Shown one piece after another: positions 1 to 8,811 of a DNA stretch of 64,000 bases (positions within the stretch are counted from its first letter, which is position 1; each line of letters begins with the position of its first letter). The notes beneath the pieces are model-generated. The model saw nothing but the letters and a program-made list of their open reading frames with translations, ran no database searches and was not told the DNA's origin. This DNA comes from Bacillota bacterium (GTDB lineage Bacteria > Bacillota > Sulfobacillia > Sulfobacillales > Sulfobacillaceae), in assembly GCA_021820965.1 (NCBI GenBank), contig JAKACZ010000001.1, positions 1-64,000 of the forward strand, read 5' to 3'. Position numbers and translations under genes: made by a program.

Positions 1-2
1 GC

Positions 3-989
3 GAAGAACCGCTTCCAGCGGACGGCGTCTGTACTCTGGGGCACGTGAACTTAGCCCTGCTCTATGACCCGGAAACCCAAGATGTCGACTGGGAGCAGCT
101 TCGCACTACCGTTCAGGTCGGGGTGCGCTTTCTTGACGACATCGTCGACGCCACCCCGTATTTCTATGAGGGGAACCGTGCAAACCAGCAACGAGAGCGT
201 CGGATTGGCCTGGGGACACTGGGGTTGGGCGAATTGCTCATCCGTCTCGGTTTGCGATATGGGTCACCAGAATCCATCACATTCATCGATCGGTTGTATC
301 ACTTCATTGCCACCGAAGCCTACCTCTATGACACCCAGCTGGCGGCGGAGAAAGGCGCGTTCCCAGCCTTGGACGCCGACAAACTGCTGCAGAGTGGCTT
401 CATGCAACGGATGCCCGAAACCATCCGCGAGGCCGTGCGTGATCGGGGCCTACGGAACGTCACGATTCTCACTCAGGCACCCACCGGCACGACTGGCACG
501 ATGGTGGGTACCAGCACCGGAATCGAACCCTTTTACGCCCTCACGTACATGCGGCAGTCGCGGCTGGGCCTCGACGCGCAACACGTCGCGGTCGCGCAAG
601 AATGGCTTGACGCCCACCCGGGGCAGGTCCTTCCGGACTACTTTGTCGGCGCAATGGACCTTACACCGGAAGAGCATGTGCGTGTGCAAGCGGCCATTCA
701 GCGCTGGACGGATGCCTCCATTTCCAAGACAGCCAACGCGCCGAGCACCTACACCGTGGAGGACACACGGCGGCTGTACGAGTTGGCCTATGACCTGGGT
801 TGCAAGGGTGTCACCATCTATCGCGACCAAAGCCGTCAGGAACAAGTCCTGCATACGGTGGAGGCATCGACTAGCGAGCCTCCAGCACCGGCCCCCGTAC
901 CGGACGTTCTACAGATGCGGGGGAATATCAAGGGACGTCATCTTGGCCAAGGCGTCGGGATCGGTCAGGTGCATATGCAGCGGTGTTAG
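3..989 (+). CDS. nrdJ: Adenosylcobalamin-dependent ribonucleotide reductase, C-terminal part (5' end outside window)
   Basis: Class II ribonucleotide reductase reduces ribonucleotides to deoxyribonucleotides using a B12-derived thiyl radical. The reading frame is open from the first bases, so the gene starts upstream of the window. Visible family blocks are a cysteine in CTLGHVNLA (residue ~10, matching the CNLGSINL active-site cysteine block), the phosphate-binding block PTGTTGTMVGTSTGIEP, and the late block CKGVTIYRDQSR. After that the protein runs through a Pro/Ala-rich stretch and ends in MQRC. The C-terminal Cys pair or TSCPD-like region seen in many relatives is not present. The last 81 bp lie antisense to the 3' end of surE. 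The family is certain; whether the short C-terminus is native is not. Confidence 0.9.
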   Translation, partial: EEPLPADGVCTLGHVNLALLYDPETQDVDWEQLRTTVQVGVRFLDDIVDATPYFYEGNRANQQRERRIGLGTLGLGELLIRLGLRYGSPESITFIDRLYHFIATEAYLYDTQLAAEKGAFPALDADKLLQSGFMQRMPETIREAVRDRGLRNVTILTQAPTGTTGTMVGTSTGIEPFYALTYMRQSRLGLDAQHVAVAQEWLDAHPGQVLPDYFVGAMDLTPEEHVRVQAAIQRWTDASISKTANAPSTYTVEDTRRLYELAYDLGCKGVTIYRDQSRQEQVLHTVEASTSEPPAPAPVPDVLQMRGNIKGRHLGQGVGIGQVHMQRC

Positions 990-1673
990 GGTAATGGCGC
1001 CGTGATGGTGTTGGGCGACATCGGTGTCGTCGTCATCAAGATTGTCCACCCGGTCGCCGGCAATCCAAAAATATTCCCGCCCACGCGGGTCAACAGCTCG
1101 CTGGAAGTCGTTGACGTATTCTCGGCCGCCGAGGCGCACCGCCTCCATCCGGGCGGGAATGCCTCGGCCGAGGCTGGGAAAGTTGACATTATAGATCAGA
1201 CCGGGCCGCGGGAGCTGAAACCCCGGCTGCGCGATCCACCAGCGCACAAACGCTGCCGCCCAGTCAAAGCCGTTATTATCCCCGTCCTCCAAGGACAAGG
1301 CAATCGCGGGGATCCCCAAAAACATCGCCTCCATCGCTGCGGACACGGTACCGGAATAGAATACGTCGCGGCCCAAATTGCTGCCGTGGTTGATTCCTGA
1401 CAGCATCAAATCAGGGGACTGGTCCAAAAGTGCTCCCACACCCAGCTTGACGCAGTCGGCGGGAGTGCCGTTAACCCGCCAACCGCGGCTTTTCTCGCTG
1501 TATACCACTGATTTGGCATACAGCGGCTTATGCATGGTAATGGCATGGCCCATTGCACTTTGCTGCCGCTCCGGTGCAACCACCGAGATGGTGTGTTCGC
1601 CCTCCAGCGCCCGGCGCAATGTTTGAATGCCGTGGGCTTGTATCCCGTCGTCGTTGCTAATAAGGATGTGCAA
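909..1673 (-). CDS. surE: 5'/3'-nucleotidase SurE
   Basis: SurE is a metal-dependent survival-protein nucleotidase that removes phosphate from nucleoside monophosphates. The protein opens with HILISNDDGIQAHG; the paired Asp (residues 8-9) are the metal ligands, and SGINHGSNLG further on is the second conserved metal and substrate motif. I chose the TTG start because GGAGGG lies 7 bases upstream and it gives 254 residues, the family's usual size. A longer frame upstream would add about 50 unrelated residues read through dinG. The start lies 17 bp inside the end of dinG, so the two are translationally linked. The 3' end overlaps convergent nrdJ. Confidence 0.93.
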   Translation of the reverse strand: MHILISNDDGIQAHGIQTLRRALEGEHTISVVAPERQQSAMGHAITMHKPLYAKSVVYSEKSRGWRVNGTPADCVKLGVGALLDQSPDLMLSGINHGSNLGRDVFYSGTVSAAMEAMFLGIPAIALSLEDGDNNGFDWAAAFVRWWIAQPGFQLPRPGLIYNVNFPSLGRGIPARMEAVRLGGREYVNDFQRAVDPRGREYFWIAGDRVDNLDDDDTDVAQHHHGAITLTPLHMHLTDPDALAKMTSLDIPPHL

Positions 1674-4365
1674 TCGCGTCGTCCCTCCAGAATTGGTCAA
1701 TCCGTTCGCCCAGCCGTTCCGACGGGACCATCTCACGGGGCACATCCCGAATTGCATCCAAAAATAGCTGCCCGTAGCGGGAACGGTCGGGTTTGATGCG
1801 CGGATCGCAGACAATAACGATGCCACGGTCACTCTCCGAGCGGATCAGTCGGCCAAATCCTTGTTGAAACCGCAGCACCGCCTGTGGAAGGCTGCGGCGA
1901 TAGAACGGGGAATAGCCCTGCGCCCGAATGCGCTCCAGCTTGGCTTCCTCCAGGGGGTCCCCGGGTGCCCGAAACGGCAGTCGCCCCATCACTACCACTT
2001 CTAGATCGTCCCCGGGGATGTCCACGCCTTCCCAGAAGGTTAAGGTACCAATCAACACCGCCGCCGGATTGTGACGGAACTCCGCCACCAATTGCCTGGG
2101 TGCGCCGTCGATGCCATGGGCCATGGTGCGAATCTGGCGATCCTGCAATACCGGGCGCAGACGCCAAGCCATGCCCTGCACCGCGCGATATGAGGTCAAC
2201 AGCACCAAAGTGTGCCCGCCACGGGCTAGTGCAGCCGTCTTGACCACCTCAGCCAAGGCATCCAGATACTCGGGCTCATTGGGATCAGGGCTATCGGTGG
2301 GAATGAAAAGCCGCGCCTGTCGATCCCAATCAAACGGCGACGGCACCTGCAGACCCACCCGGCGCGCATGGGGAATGCCCAGCGCGCCAGCTGTATAGTC
2401 AAATCGCCCGTGCACAGCCAACGTCGCAGAGGTGAGCACGGCCGCCCTTAGCCGCGACCATAATTTTTCCTCGATAATCGGCGCAATATCAACGGGAGCC
2501 CAGCGCCAGGTCACGACCGGTTCTCCTTGACGGCCGGTCCTGACCTCCCACCACGACACCCGCTCGCTGGAAAGCTTTCCCCAGGAGTCCATTCCTACCG
2601 CAGCATCCACCAAATCCTGCTGCCATTGGCGAAACCTGAGCCAAATCGGGGTATCGGCCGAGCCGCGAGCCTCGGCCTCCTCCCACAACTCCGCCGTCTT
2701 GTCCGTCAGCGCTTGAAACGTTTGAACAATATCACGCCACTCGTTCAAAATCCCCTGCTCGGTCAGCAGGTCGTACAGATCCGCAGTCAGCCGCACCGAC
2801 CTGCGGTCATATTCCCCCGCAGGCGTTAGCGCCACCAACCGTTGGCCCACTTCCTTCAGGATCCTCGCTAAATCCCGGTATCCCGAACGCACCGCCTGCA
2901 CCTGCCCCGAGAGTTCTCCGGAAACTGCCAGCCGCTCGAAAACCCCGCGACCCGGATGCATAACCTCTCGGTAGCGCCTGTCAAAGTCTTCCCCATCCAA
3001 TTCAAATCCCAAACTGCTTTCCATGACCTCGGCAAAATGATGCGCTTCGTCAATGACAAGATGGGAGAACTCCGGTAATACGCCGCCATTGGCGATATGC
3101 GCGGCTAACAGCGCATGGTTGACAACCACCAAATGGCTGGACTCCGCTTGATGCCGGGCGCTACGCATGAAGCAGGGGCCAGCGTAGGGACAGCGGCTGC
3201 CGGCGCAGGAATGGCTGTCCGCCATGACCTCGCTCCACAGCGCGCGACCCTGCTCGTTCTTGATCGGAAACTCTTCGGCATCGCCAACCTCTGTGGCCTC
3301 GATGTAGCACAAAAGCGTGGCTAATGCCCATCGCCGCTCCCGGGATTCAGTTAACACCGCACTTTCCTGCACAACCTCCTGCGCCTTCAAAAGGCAGAGG
3401 TATCGTCCCCGTCCTTTCACTAATGCCGCCTCAAGCGGCCATCCACCCTTCGCCTGAGGCAAATCCTTCAGCCACAACTGCTCCTGTAATGCTACCGTAT
3501 GCGTGGCAATCACGGTGCGCGTGCCGTCACTGAGGCTTTTGATTATCGCCGGCGTCAAGTACGCCAGGCTCTTGCCGGTCCCAGTTCCGGCCTGCACCAA
3601 CAAAATATTTTCCTGCTCAAATGCCCGCTCAACCGCCTCGGCCATCCTCAGCTGCCCTGGCCTCACCTCAAACCCGTCGGTGGACCGAGCCAGCGCCCCC
3701 TCGGAACCGAGGCGATCGCTGGGGCTTTCCGCTATGGGTTCCACGGTTAGCGGCTTAGGCTCAAATTGATCGGGGCCGGGGCGGTAGAGTGCCGATACCG
3801 CCGTGCCGCCGTCAGGAGGAATGGCCCACCAGTCCCATTCGCCGCCCAAAAACCGGGACAGGTCGCGTTTTAAGTCGGAGGAAAAGCGCGACAGACGTTC
3901 CCGGATTTGATGCAAAAGTTGTTCCGTGAGTCGCGCATCCACGCGAGCATCATGTAAATTCTGATCGCTCGGGTCGAACCAATCCGCCAAACTGTAATGG
4001 CCTCTGAGCGGAAACGCCAGCCGACCCCACTCCAGCGTGTCAAGCGGCTCACCCGGCGCGGTAATCCCCACCCGCGCGAGGAAGGCCGCGTCAAAGTGGA
4101 TATTGTGTCCCACCCAGCGTGCGTTCTGCAAATACTCAAGCAGCATGGGCTTAAGCTCCACCAACCGGGGAGCTTGAGAAAAGTCCACGCCCTCGAATCC
4201 TGTCAGTTGGCGAATGGCCAACGGCACCCCTCGTTCCGGGTTGACAAATGAGTCCCAGCCGCGACCGTCCGAATGCCTGATCGCAATTTGGATAATACGG
4301 TCGCGCGCCGGATCGAGCCCGGTTGTTTCCAAGTCCAAGACCACATAAGGTCCCGTCGGTTCCAC
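1657..4365 (-). CDS. dinG: DinG-type helicase with N-terminal 3'-5' exonuclease domain
   Basis: Fusion of a DEDD exonuclease (residues ~1-170, ExoI motif LDLETTGLDP, ExoII around GHNIHFDAAF) to an XPD/DinG-like superfamily 2 DNA helicase. Walker A is GTGTGKS near residue 265 and the DEAH box is VIDEAHH. A cysteine in GRGRYLCL followed by CAGSRCPYAGPC matches the 4Fe-4S ligand pattern of Fe-S DinG proteins, whereas some Firmicutes DinG proteins have lost the cluster. The GTG start follows GGAG at good spacing and begins just before the exonuclease motif; a TTG 54 bp upstream is possible. The likely role is unwinding and trimming DNA or R-loop structures. It is followed by overlapping surE. Confidence 0.92.
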   Translation of the reverse strand: MEPTGPYVVLDLETTGLDPARDRIIQIAIRHSDGRGWDSFVNPERGVPLAIRQLTGFEGVDFSQAPRLVELKPMLLEYLQNARWVGHNIHFDAAFLARVGITAPGEPLDTLEWGRLAFPLRGHYSLADWFDPSDQNLHDARVDARLTEQLLHQIRERLSRFSSDLKRDLSRFLGGEWDWWAIPPDGGTAVSALYRPGPDQFEPKPLTVEPIAESPSDRLGSEGALARSTDGFEVRPGQLRMAEAVERAFEQENILLVQAGTGTGKSLAYLTPAIIKSLSDGTRTVIATHTVALQEQLWLKDLPQAKGGWPLEAALVKGRGRYLCLLKAQEVVQESAVLTESRERRWALATLLCYIEATEVGDAEEFPIKNEQGRALWSEVMADSHSCAGSRCPYAGPCFMRSARHQAESSHLVVVNHALLAAHIANGGVLPEFSHLVIDEAHHFAEVMESSLGFELDGEDFDRRYREVMHPGRGVFERLAVSGELSGQVQAVRSGYRDLARILKEVGQRLVALTPAGEYDRRSVRLTADLYDLLTEQGILNEWRDIVQTFQALTDKTAELWEEAEARGSADTPIWLRFRQWQQDLVDAAVGMDSWGKLSSERVSWWEVRTGRQGEPVVTWRWAPVDIAPIIEEKLWSRLRAAVLTSATLAVHGRFDYTAGALGIPHARRVGLQVPSPFDWDRQARLFIPTDSPDPNEPEYLDALAEVVKTAALARGGHTLVLLTSYRAVQGMAWRLRPVLQDRQIRTMAHGIDGAPRQLVAEFRHNPAAVLIGTLTFWEGVDIPGDDLEVVVMGRLPFRAPGDPLEEAKLERIRAQGYSPFYRRSLPQAVLRFQQGFGRLIRSESDRGIVIVCDPRIKPDRSRYGQLFLDAIRDVPREMVPSERLGERIDQFWRDDAIAHPY

Positions 4366-4438
4366 CCTCTCTCCGGGCGCATGTCTCGGCACTGGCCAGG
4401 GCATCCTGGAGCTACCCAAGACAGAAAGGATGACGCTT

Positions 4439-4774
4439 ATGCCCGAAAAAAATCTTTTGGCATCCTTCCGCGACCTGGCGTCGGCCCAACATTGTCAGAA
4501 CCAACTGCGCCAAGAGGGATTTAACGTCGTCGCGGTCGATGACCTTCGGCCAATCGGGGACAATGACCCCTTGCCTCACGCCCCGTCGGTGCAGTGGGGG
4601 CGGCACGGATACCAGACCGACCGGCTGCAAGACAAATGGACCTCGTCATCGTCCTGGACTGACAGCCACACCGGGCTCATCGCCGGGGCGGCCTGGCTCT
4701 TGACGGCGGTGGTCCCGGCCGAAGACGCCGAACACGTGGCGCATGTCATCCAACAGTATGGCGGATCGCTCTAA
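4439..4774 (+). CDS. Small hypothetical protein, stress-protein-like
   Basis: Protein of 111 residues without a family I can name. The N-terminus (LLASFRDLASAQHCQNQLRQEGFNVVAVDDL) resembles the ferredoxin-like alpha/beta start of small Bacillus general-stress proteins that flip or pair domains. The C-terminal half has a short hydrophobic Gly/Ala stretch (GLIAGAAWLLTAVV) and a second pattern EDAEHVAHVIQQYGG, which reads like the end of the same fold. AAAGGA lies 8 bases before the chosen ATG; the ATG nine bases upstream sits directly on this ribosome binding site. It is divergent from dinG, and its stop overlaps the convergent PHP gene by 4 bp (CTAA). Confidence 0.6.
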   Translation: MPEKNLLASFRDLASAQHCQNQLRQEGFNVVAVDDLRPIGDNDPLPHAPSVQWGRHGYQTDRLQDKWTSSSSWTDSHTGLIAGAAWLLTAVVPAEDAEHVAHVIQQYGGSL

Positions 4775-5817
4775 CGCGCGTAAATAGGGTTGGAATAAAC
4801 CCACACCCCGTTATTCGGCGCCCGTCTCAACGTCACCCGCCACACCCCGGCGCCGGCTATGGGGTGCCGAAACAGCGTGCCATTTTTCCGAGCGACAATC
4901 GCGCCGTTACGCACCACGTCCCAGTACACCGGCACCGGAGAGAGCCCCGAGAGAGTCCAGCCCGGTTCAAACGCGAATTCGCTGCCCATCGCTAGATAGG
5001 CACCGCCCTTCTCCGCCCACAGACGAAATCCCAGTTCCTTTCCCCTCGCCGCGTTCACCACCGCCACCCGGCCCTGCCTTAACGCGTCCAAGAGCTGGCT
5101 CTCGGCGGTCTGCCAGTCGGAGTCCAACGGGGCTGTGGTGTAGAAGTGGGTTCGTATGCCCGAAAAGGACACCCGGTAGGGAAAGAGGGTCAAGCGAGCT
5201 GGCCAGCGTCCCACCTGGGCAGCATGAGCATCGGCTCCCCCGGTGCCGACAACCCGGCGCCTGGCCCCCCACGCATCCCAAAGCGCTAGTGTCTGGGGCC
5301 AGGCCTCTCTTAAACCGGAGAACGGCTTAAGCGCGGCCCACACCCCGCCCACCAAGCTGTGAATCTGGCGAGCCCAGTCGGAGATGTGGTTCCAGATTTC
5401 AAATCCGGCAAAGCCGTCCACATTCCGATCGCTCCATCGGTATGACGGCAGCCGGGCGGTGCGATTGCCTGGATCATCGGGATGCGCGATAATCCCAAGG
5501 CTGCCGCCCTCCCGCATGGCATCAATAATCGATTGCAGCGGTTCTCGGCCCGATGCCAGTTGCCCCGGCCCGAACACCAGATAGTGGTTGGTGGGCGGCG
5601 TGATCTCCGCCCCCACTAAAAAGAGCAAATGGCCGTAATACCCGGCGCCCGGATCTTGAAGTGCCCGCCGGTTGTCATGATCCGTCAGCCACAGCACGTC
5701 CAATCCGGCACGTTTCGCCTCGGCGATAATCTCAGCCGGGGTTCCCGTCCCGTCCGAATAGCGCGAATGCACATGCAGAGCCGCCCGGTACTCATACAAC
5801 CCCAGCGGATCAAGCAC
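4771..5817 (-). CDS. PHP-domain metal-dependent phosphoesterase
   Basis: PHP (polymerase and histidinol phosphatase) family hydrolase. The metal-binding motifs are visible in order: HVHSRYSDGTGTP near residue 16, LTDHDN near 45, an Asp/Glu motif VGAEITP, IAHPDDPG and TGGADAHA. At 348 residues it is longer than the minimal PHP domain. The C-terminal ~100 residues (FAFEPGWTLSG, PVYWDVVRNGAIVARKNG) look like a small beta domain. The substrate is unknown; some relatives act on nucleoside monophosphates or oligonucleotides. The GTG start overlaps the stop of the upstream thioesterase by 8 bp, so it is the last gene of the speD-to-PHP operon. Confidence 0.85.
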   Translation of the reverse strand: MLDPLGLYEYRAALHVHSRYSDGTGTPAEIIAEAKRAGLDVLWLTDHDNRRALQDPGAGYYGHLLFLVGAEITPPTNHYLVFGPGQLASGREPLQSIIDAMREGGSLGIIAHPDDPGNRTARLPSYRWSDRNVDGFAGFEIWNHISDWARQIHSLVGGVWAALKPFSGLREAWPQTLALWDAWGARRRVVGTGGADAHAAQVGRWPARLTLFPYRVSFSGIRTHFYTTAPLDSDWQTAESQLLDALRQGRVAVVNAARGKELGFRLWAEKGGAYLAMGSEFAFEPGWTLSGLSPVPVYWDVVRNGAIVARKNGTLFRHPIAGAGVWRVTLRRAPNNGVWVYSNPIYAR

Positions 5818-6229
5818 CCTGGTCGGCTTCCCTGGGTAGCGGCATAAACCGCCCCTCGGCCGTCACCACGGTATCGCCCGCTTCATTTTCAATCACGGCT
5901 TCGGCCACCATCATACGCTGGCGGTAAGAAATGAGGCGGCCCCGCACAGTAAGCCGTTCGCCAATGCGGGCGATGGCGCGGTAGCGTACCGTCAACTCGG
6001 CGGTAACGGGAAAATCGTCTTTTTGTTGGTGAATGACATGCCACATGGCATCATCCACCATGCCGGCCAAAATTCCTCCGTGCACCATGCCTGAAAAGCC
6101 TTGATAGGGCGGCCGAATCACGGTGGTCGCCGCGACTTCGCCGGCATCCCCGGAAAACTTCAAATGAAGTCCAGGCACGTCCGAACCGCAAACAAAGCAC
6201 ACATTGTTATCCCAATCAAAACTAGGCAC
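5810..6229 (-). CDS. PaaI-family (hotdog) acyl-CoA thioesterase
   Basis: Single hotdog-fold thioesterase of 139 residues. GFSGMVHGGILAGMVDDAMWH carries the HGG motif and the catalytic acidic residue on the long helix, as in PaaI/YdiI-type enzymes that hydrolyse acyl-CoA. CFVCG near the N-terminus is typical of a subgroup of this family. The GTG start has GGAGG nine bases upstream and overlaps the end of the deaminase gene by 8 bp; a longer upstream frame would run through that gene and is unlikely. The substrate cannot be read from sequence, and its place in a SAM by-product operon gives no clear hint. Confidence 0.82.
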   Translation of the reverse strand: MPSFDWDNNVCFVCGSDVPGLHLKFSGDAGEVAATTVIRPPYQGFSGMVHGGILAGMVDDAMWHVIHQQKDDFPVTAELTVRYRAIARIGERLTVRGRLISYRQRMMVAEAVIENEAGDTVVTAEGRFMPLPREADQGA

Positions 6230-7511
6230 CGTCGCGACCCTCCAGCAGATGTTCGGCGCGTGTCTGGGCCTCTTGTAGTACGGCCTTTTCGTCAAAGGTG
6301 GTAATAATACCCTCCTGCAGGACGATGTGCCCGTTAATCACGACGTACCGCACGTCGGCGCCGCTGGCCGCATAGACCAGGTTAGCCACGACATCCAACT
6401 CAGGCGTCGTGTGCGCCCGTTTGCCGTCGACGACGATGAAATCAGCCGGGCGTCCCAAAGCCAACATTCCTCCCTGGTGGCCGAGCACGGCCGCGCTTCC
6501 CCGCGTGGCCGCCCACAGAGCGTCGATGGCGCGAAACGCCTCCGGCTTCCCCTCCCGCATCTTTTGCATCCACGCCAGCGCCTTCATTTCCAAAAACATA
6601 TCGAGGCTATTGGTGGAGGCTGCCCCATCAGTACCCAAGCCCACAGTAACGCCTGCACCGCGCAAGAGCGGATACGGCAAAATCCCGTTTCCCAACTTAG
6701 CATTGGACACCGGACAGCTAATTACCCCGCCGGCTAGCCCCTCCAAATACGGCAGATCGTCTTCTTGGATATAGACGCCGTGGGCAATCAGCGTGCGCGC
6801 TTTGAAAATCCCGGCGTCATAGGCCAACTGGATGGGCGTTTTTTGGTAACGTTCTTGCATTTGTCGCATCTCTTCGGCGGATTCGCTGAGGTGAATGTGA
6901 ATGCCGAGAGCGTGAGCCACCGCTGACTCGGCGATCTCCTGAAGAAACTCCGGCGGACAGGTGTATGGGGCATGCGGGCCCAACATGGTTTGAATGCGTC
7001 CGTCTGCGCGCCCCCGCCAGGTACGGCAAAACTCCAGCGATTGGGCCAGCTTCTCTTCGCTGGGTTTGTCCAATCCGCGCGAGATCCAGGCGCGCATGCC
7101 GGACTTGTCCACCGACTCGCAAGCCGCATCCACTTCAAAGTACATATCCGCAAACCCCACCGTGCCCGAGTGAATCATCTCGGCTGCCGCCAACAGTACC
7201 CCCAGGCGGATATCGTCCGCCGTAAGCCGCGCCTCGACCGGCCAGACATGCTGGGTGAGCCACTCAAAAAACGGACTGTCGTCAGCCAGGCCCCGCATCA
7301 GCGACATCGCCGCATGGCTGTGGCCGTTTATCAGGCCAGGCATGAGAACACCTTCGGGAATCACCACTTCCTGGGCCACAGATTCACGGTATCGGTCGGG
7401 CGGACCGACATAGACCAGCGTCTGGCCCTCAAACACGACCGCGCCGGGGGAATAAACAGTGAGGCTGTCATCCATGGTCAGAACATGACCTGCTTCGAAT
7501 TTAGTCGCCAC
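6222..7511 (-). CDS. mtaD: 5'-methylthioadenosine / S-adenosylhomocysteine deaminase
   Basis: Amidohydrolase-superfamily deaminase converting MTA and SAH (and possibly 5'-deoxyadenosine) to inosine derivatives. Metal and catalytic motifs in order: GLINGHSHA (HxH, residue ~60), HIHLSESAEE (His and catalytic region), LIAHGVYI (His) and GLGTDGAASTN (Asp). The overall sequence and the 429-residue length match the MtaD/TM0936 type rather than chlorohydrolases or guanine deaminase. It sits in an operon directly downstream of the AhcY homologue and the methylthio-nucleoside phosphorylase. This strongly supports SAH/MTA as substrates and matters for the base specificity of those two enzymes. Confidence 0.88.
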   Translation of the reverse strand: MATKFEAGHVLTMDDSLTVYSPGAVVFEGQTLVYVGPPDRYRESVAQEVVIPEGVLMPGLINGHSHAAMSLMRGLADDSPFFEWLTQHVWPVEARLTADDIRLGVLLAAAEMIHSGTVGFADMYFEVDAACESVDKSGMRAWISRGLDKPSEEKLAQSLEFCRTWRGRADGRIQTMLGPHAPYTCPPEFLQEIAESAVAHALGIHIHLSESAEEMRQMQERYQKTPIQLAYDAGIFKARTLIAHGVYIQEDDLPYLEGLAGGVISCPVSNAKLGNGILPYPLLRGAGVTVGLGTDGAASTNSLDMFLEMKALAWMQKMREGKPEAFRAIDALWAATRGSAAVLGHQGGMLALGRPADFIVVDGKRAHTTPELDVVANLVYAASGADVRYVVINGHIVLQEGIITTFDEKAVLQEAQTRAEHLLEGRDGA

Positions 7512-7522
7512 GAGCGTCCCCC

Positions 7523-8773
7523 TTAACTATTTTCGAGATATTGGCGCTGTTCCGGACTTAAGCGGTCGATTGCCACGCCCAGCGCTTGCAGCCGAATGCC
7601 TGCCACCCAGGCATCCACCTCGGGGTTGACCGGATACACGCCGGGTCCCGGCCGGGTCTTGAGCAAGTCCTCCAGCGACAGCGCCTGCAACGCGAAGGTG
7701 AGGTCCATAATCTCCGCCGGATGACCGTCTCCCGCCGCCAGATTCACCAGCCGCCCCTCGGCCATAAGCCAGAGTACCCGGCCGTCGCTCAGTTCGTATC
7801 CTACAACTTCGGGACCCCGCCCTGGGCGGGTTGACCGGGCCATTTGCTTAAGCGCGGCCACGTCCACCTCCACGTCAAAGTGGCCGGCGTTGGCAAGAAT
7901 CGCCCCGTCTTTCATTACTCGAAAATGTTCTGCACGAATGACGCCAAAGTCGCCGGTGACGGTGACGAAATAATCGCCTAGCGGCGCCGCCTCAGCCATC
8001 GGCATCACCCGGTGCCCATCCATCAGTGCCTCATTGGCCCGAACCGGGTTGATCTCGGTGACGATAACGCGGGCGCCTAGCCCGCGGGCTCGATCCGCCA
8101 CACCCTTGCCACACCATCCGTATCCGGCGACGACAGCCGTTTTCCCCGCCACCACTAAATTGGTGGACCGCATGATGCCGTCCCAAGTTGACTGCCCGGT
8201 ACCGTAGCGGTTGTCGAACAGGTGCTTCATGTCGGCGTCGTTGACCAGCACCATCGGGTACTGTAGCCGCCCTTCACGCGCCAGCGCTTTCAAACGCAGT
8301 ACCCCGGTGGTGGTCTCCTCGGCCCCGCCAATGATGCCGGACGCCAGGCTGGCCCGCTCCTTATGCAAGCGCTCGGTGAGTTCCCCGCCGTCGTCAATAA
8401 TAAGAGTAGGCTCGATGTCCAAGACACGCTGGTGCAATTGATCAAACGCGGCCGCGTCCGCCCCCCGTAGCGCATGGACTTCAACGCCCCTCTCCGCCAG
8501 CGCGGCGGCGACATCGTCCTGCGCCGTCAGAGGATTGGAACTGGTGATGGCCACGCTGGCTCCGCCGATGTGCAATAGTTCAGCCAGTACCGCGGTTTTG
8601 GCTTCAAGATGCAGTGAGATGGCAATGCGCTGCCCGGTCAACGGTTTGGCACTCTGATAGCGGTCCCGGATACGGCCTAAAATCGGCATATGGCCCATAA
8701 CCCAGTTCATCTTGTCGTGGCCTCCAGCGGCCAGACCAGCGTCGCGCAACGTATGCGTCGCGATGACGATCAT
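7523..8773 (-). CDS. ahcY: AhcY homologue, probably S-inosylhomocysteine-type hydrolase
   Basis: NAD-dependent S-adenosylhomocysteine hydrolase family: it cleaves SAH (or its deaminated form) to homocysteine and nucleoside. Visible are HMPIL near the start, SNPLTAQDD, VNDADMKHLFDNRYGTGQSTWDGI, the NAD-binding GYGWCGKGVA and AGHFDVEVD. The purine-binding block reads HLEAKT where adenosine-specific enzymes have H-x-T-x-E-T; the glutamate that contacts the adenine amino group is lysine here. The C-terminal NAD-binding KPDHYRY tail is absent, as in the shorter archaeal-type group. I chose the ATG with a GAGG upstream; an in-frame ATG 15 bases earlier is possible. It is immediately upstream of the SAH deaminase. 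Confidence 0.88.
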   Translation of the reverse strand: MIVIATHTLRDAGLAAGGHDKMNWVMGHMPILGRIRDRYQSAKPLTGQRIAISLHLEAKTAVLAELLHIGGASVAITSSNPLTAQDDVAAALAERGVEVHALRGADAAAFDQLHQRVLDIEPTLIIDDGGELTERLHKERASLASGIIGGAEETTTGVLRLKALAREGRLQYPMVLVNDADMKHLFDNRYGTGQSTWDGIMRSTNLVVAGKTAVVAGYGWCGKGVADRARGLGARVIVTEINPVRANEALMDGHRVMPMAEAAPLGDYFVTVTGDFGVIRAEHFRVMKDGAILANAGHFDVEVDVAALKQMARSTRPGRGPEVVGYELSDGRVLWLMAEGRLVNLAAGDGHPAEIMDLTFALQALSLEDLLKTRPGPGVYPVNPEVDAWVAGIRLQALGVAIDRLSPEQRQYLENS

Positions 8774-8811
8774 CTCCTTATTCCTCATCTGCGCCCGGTC
8801 CCTTGGGTTGG

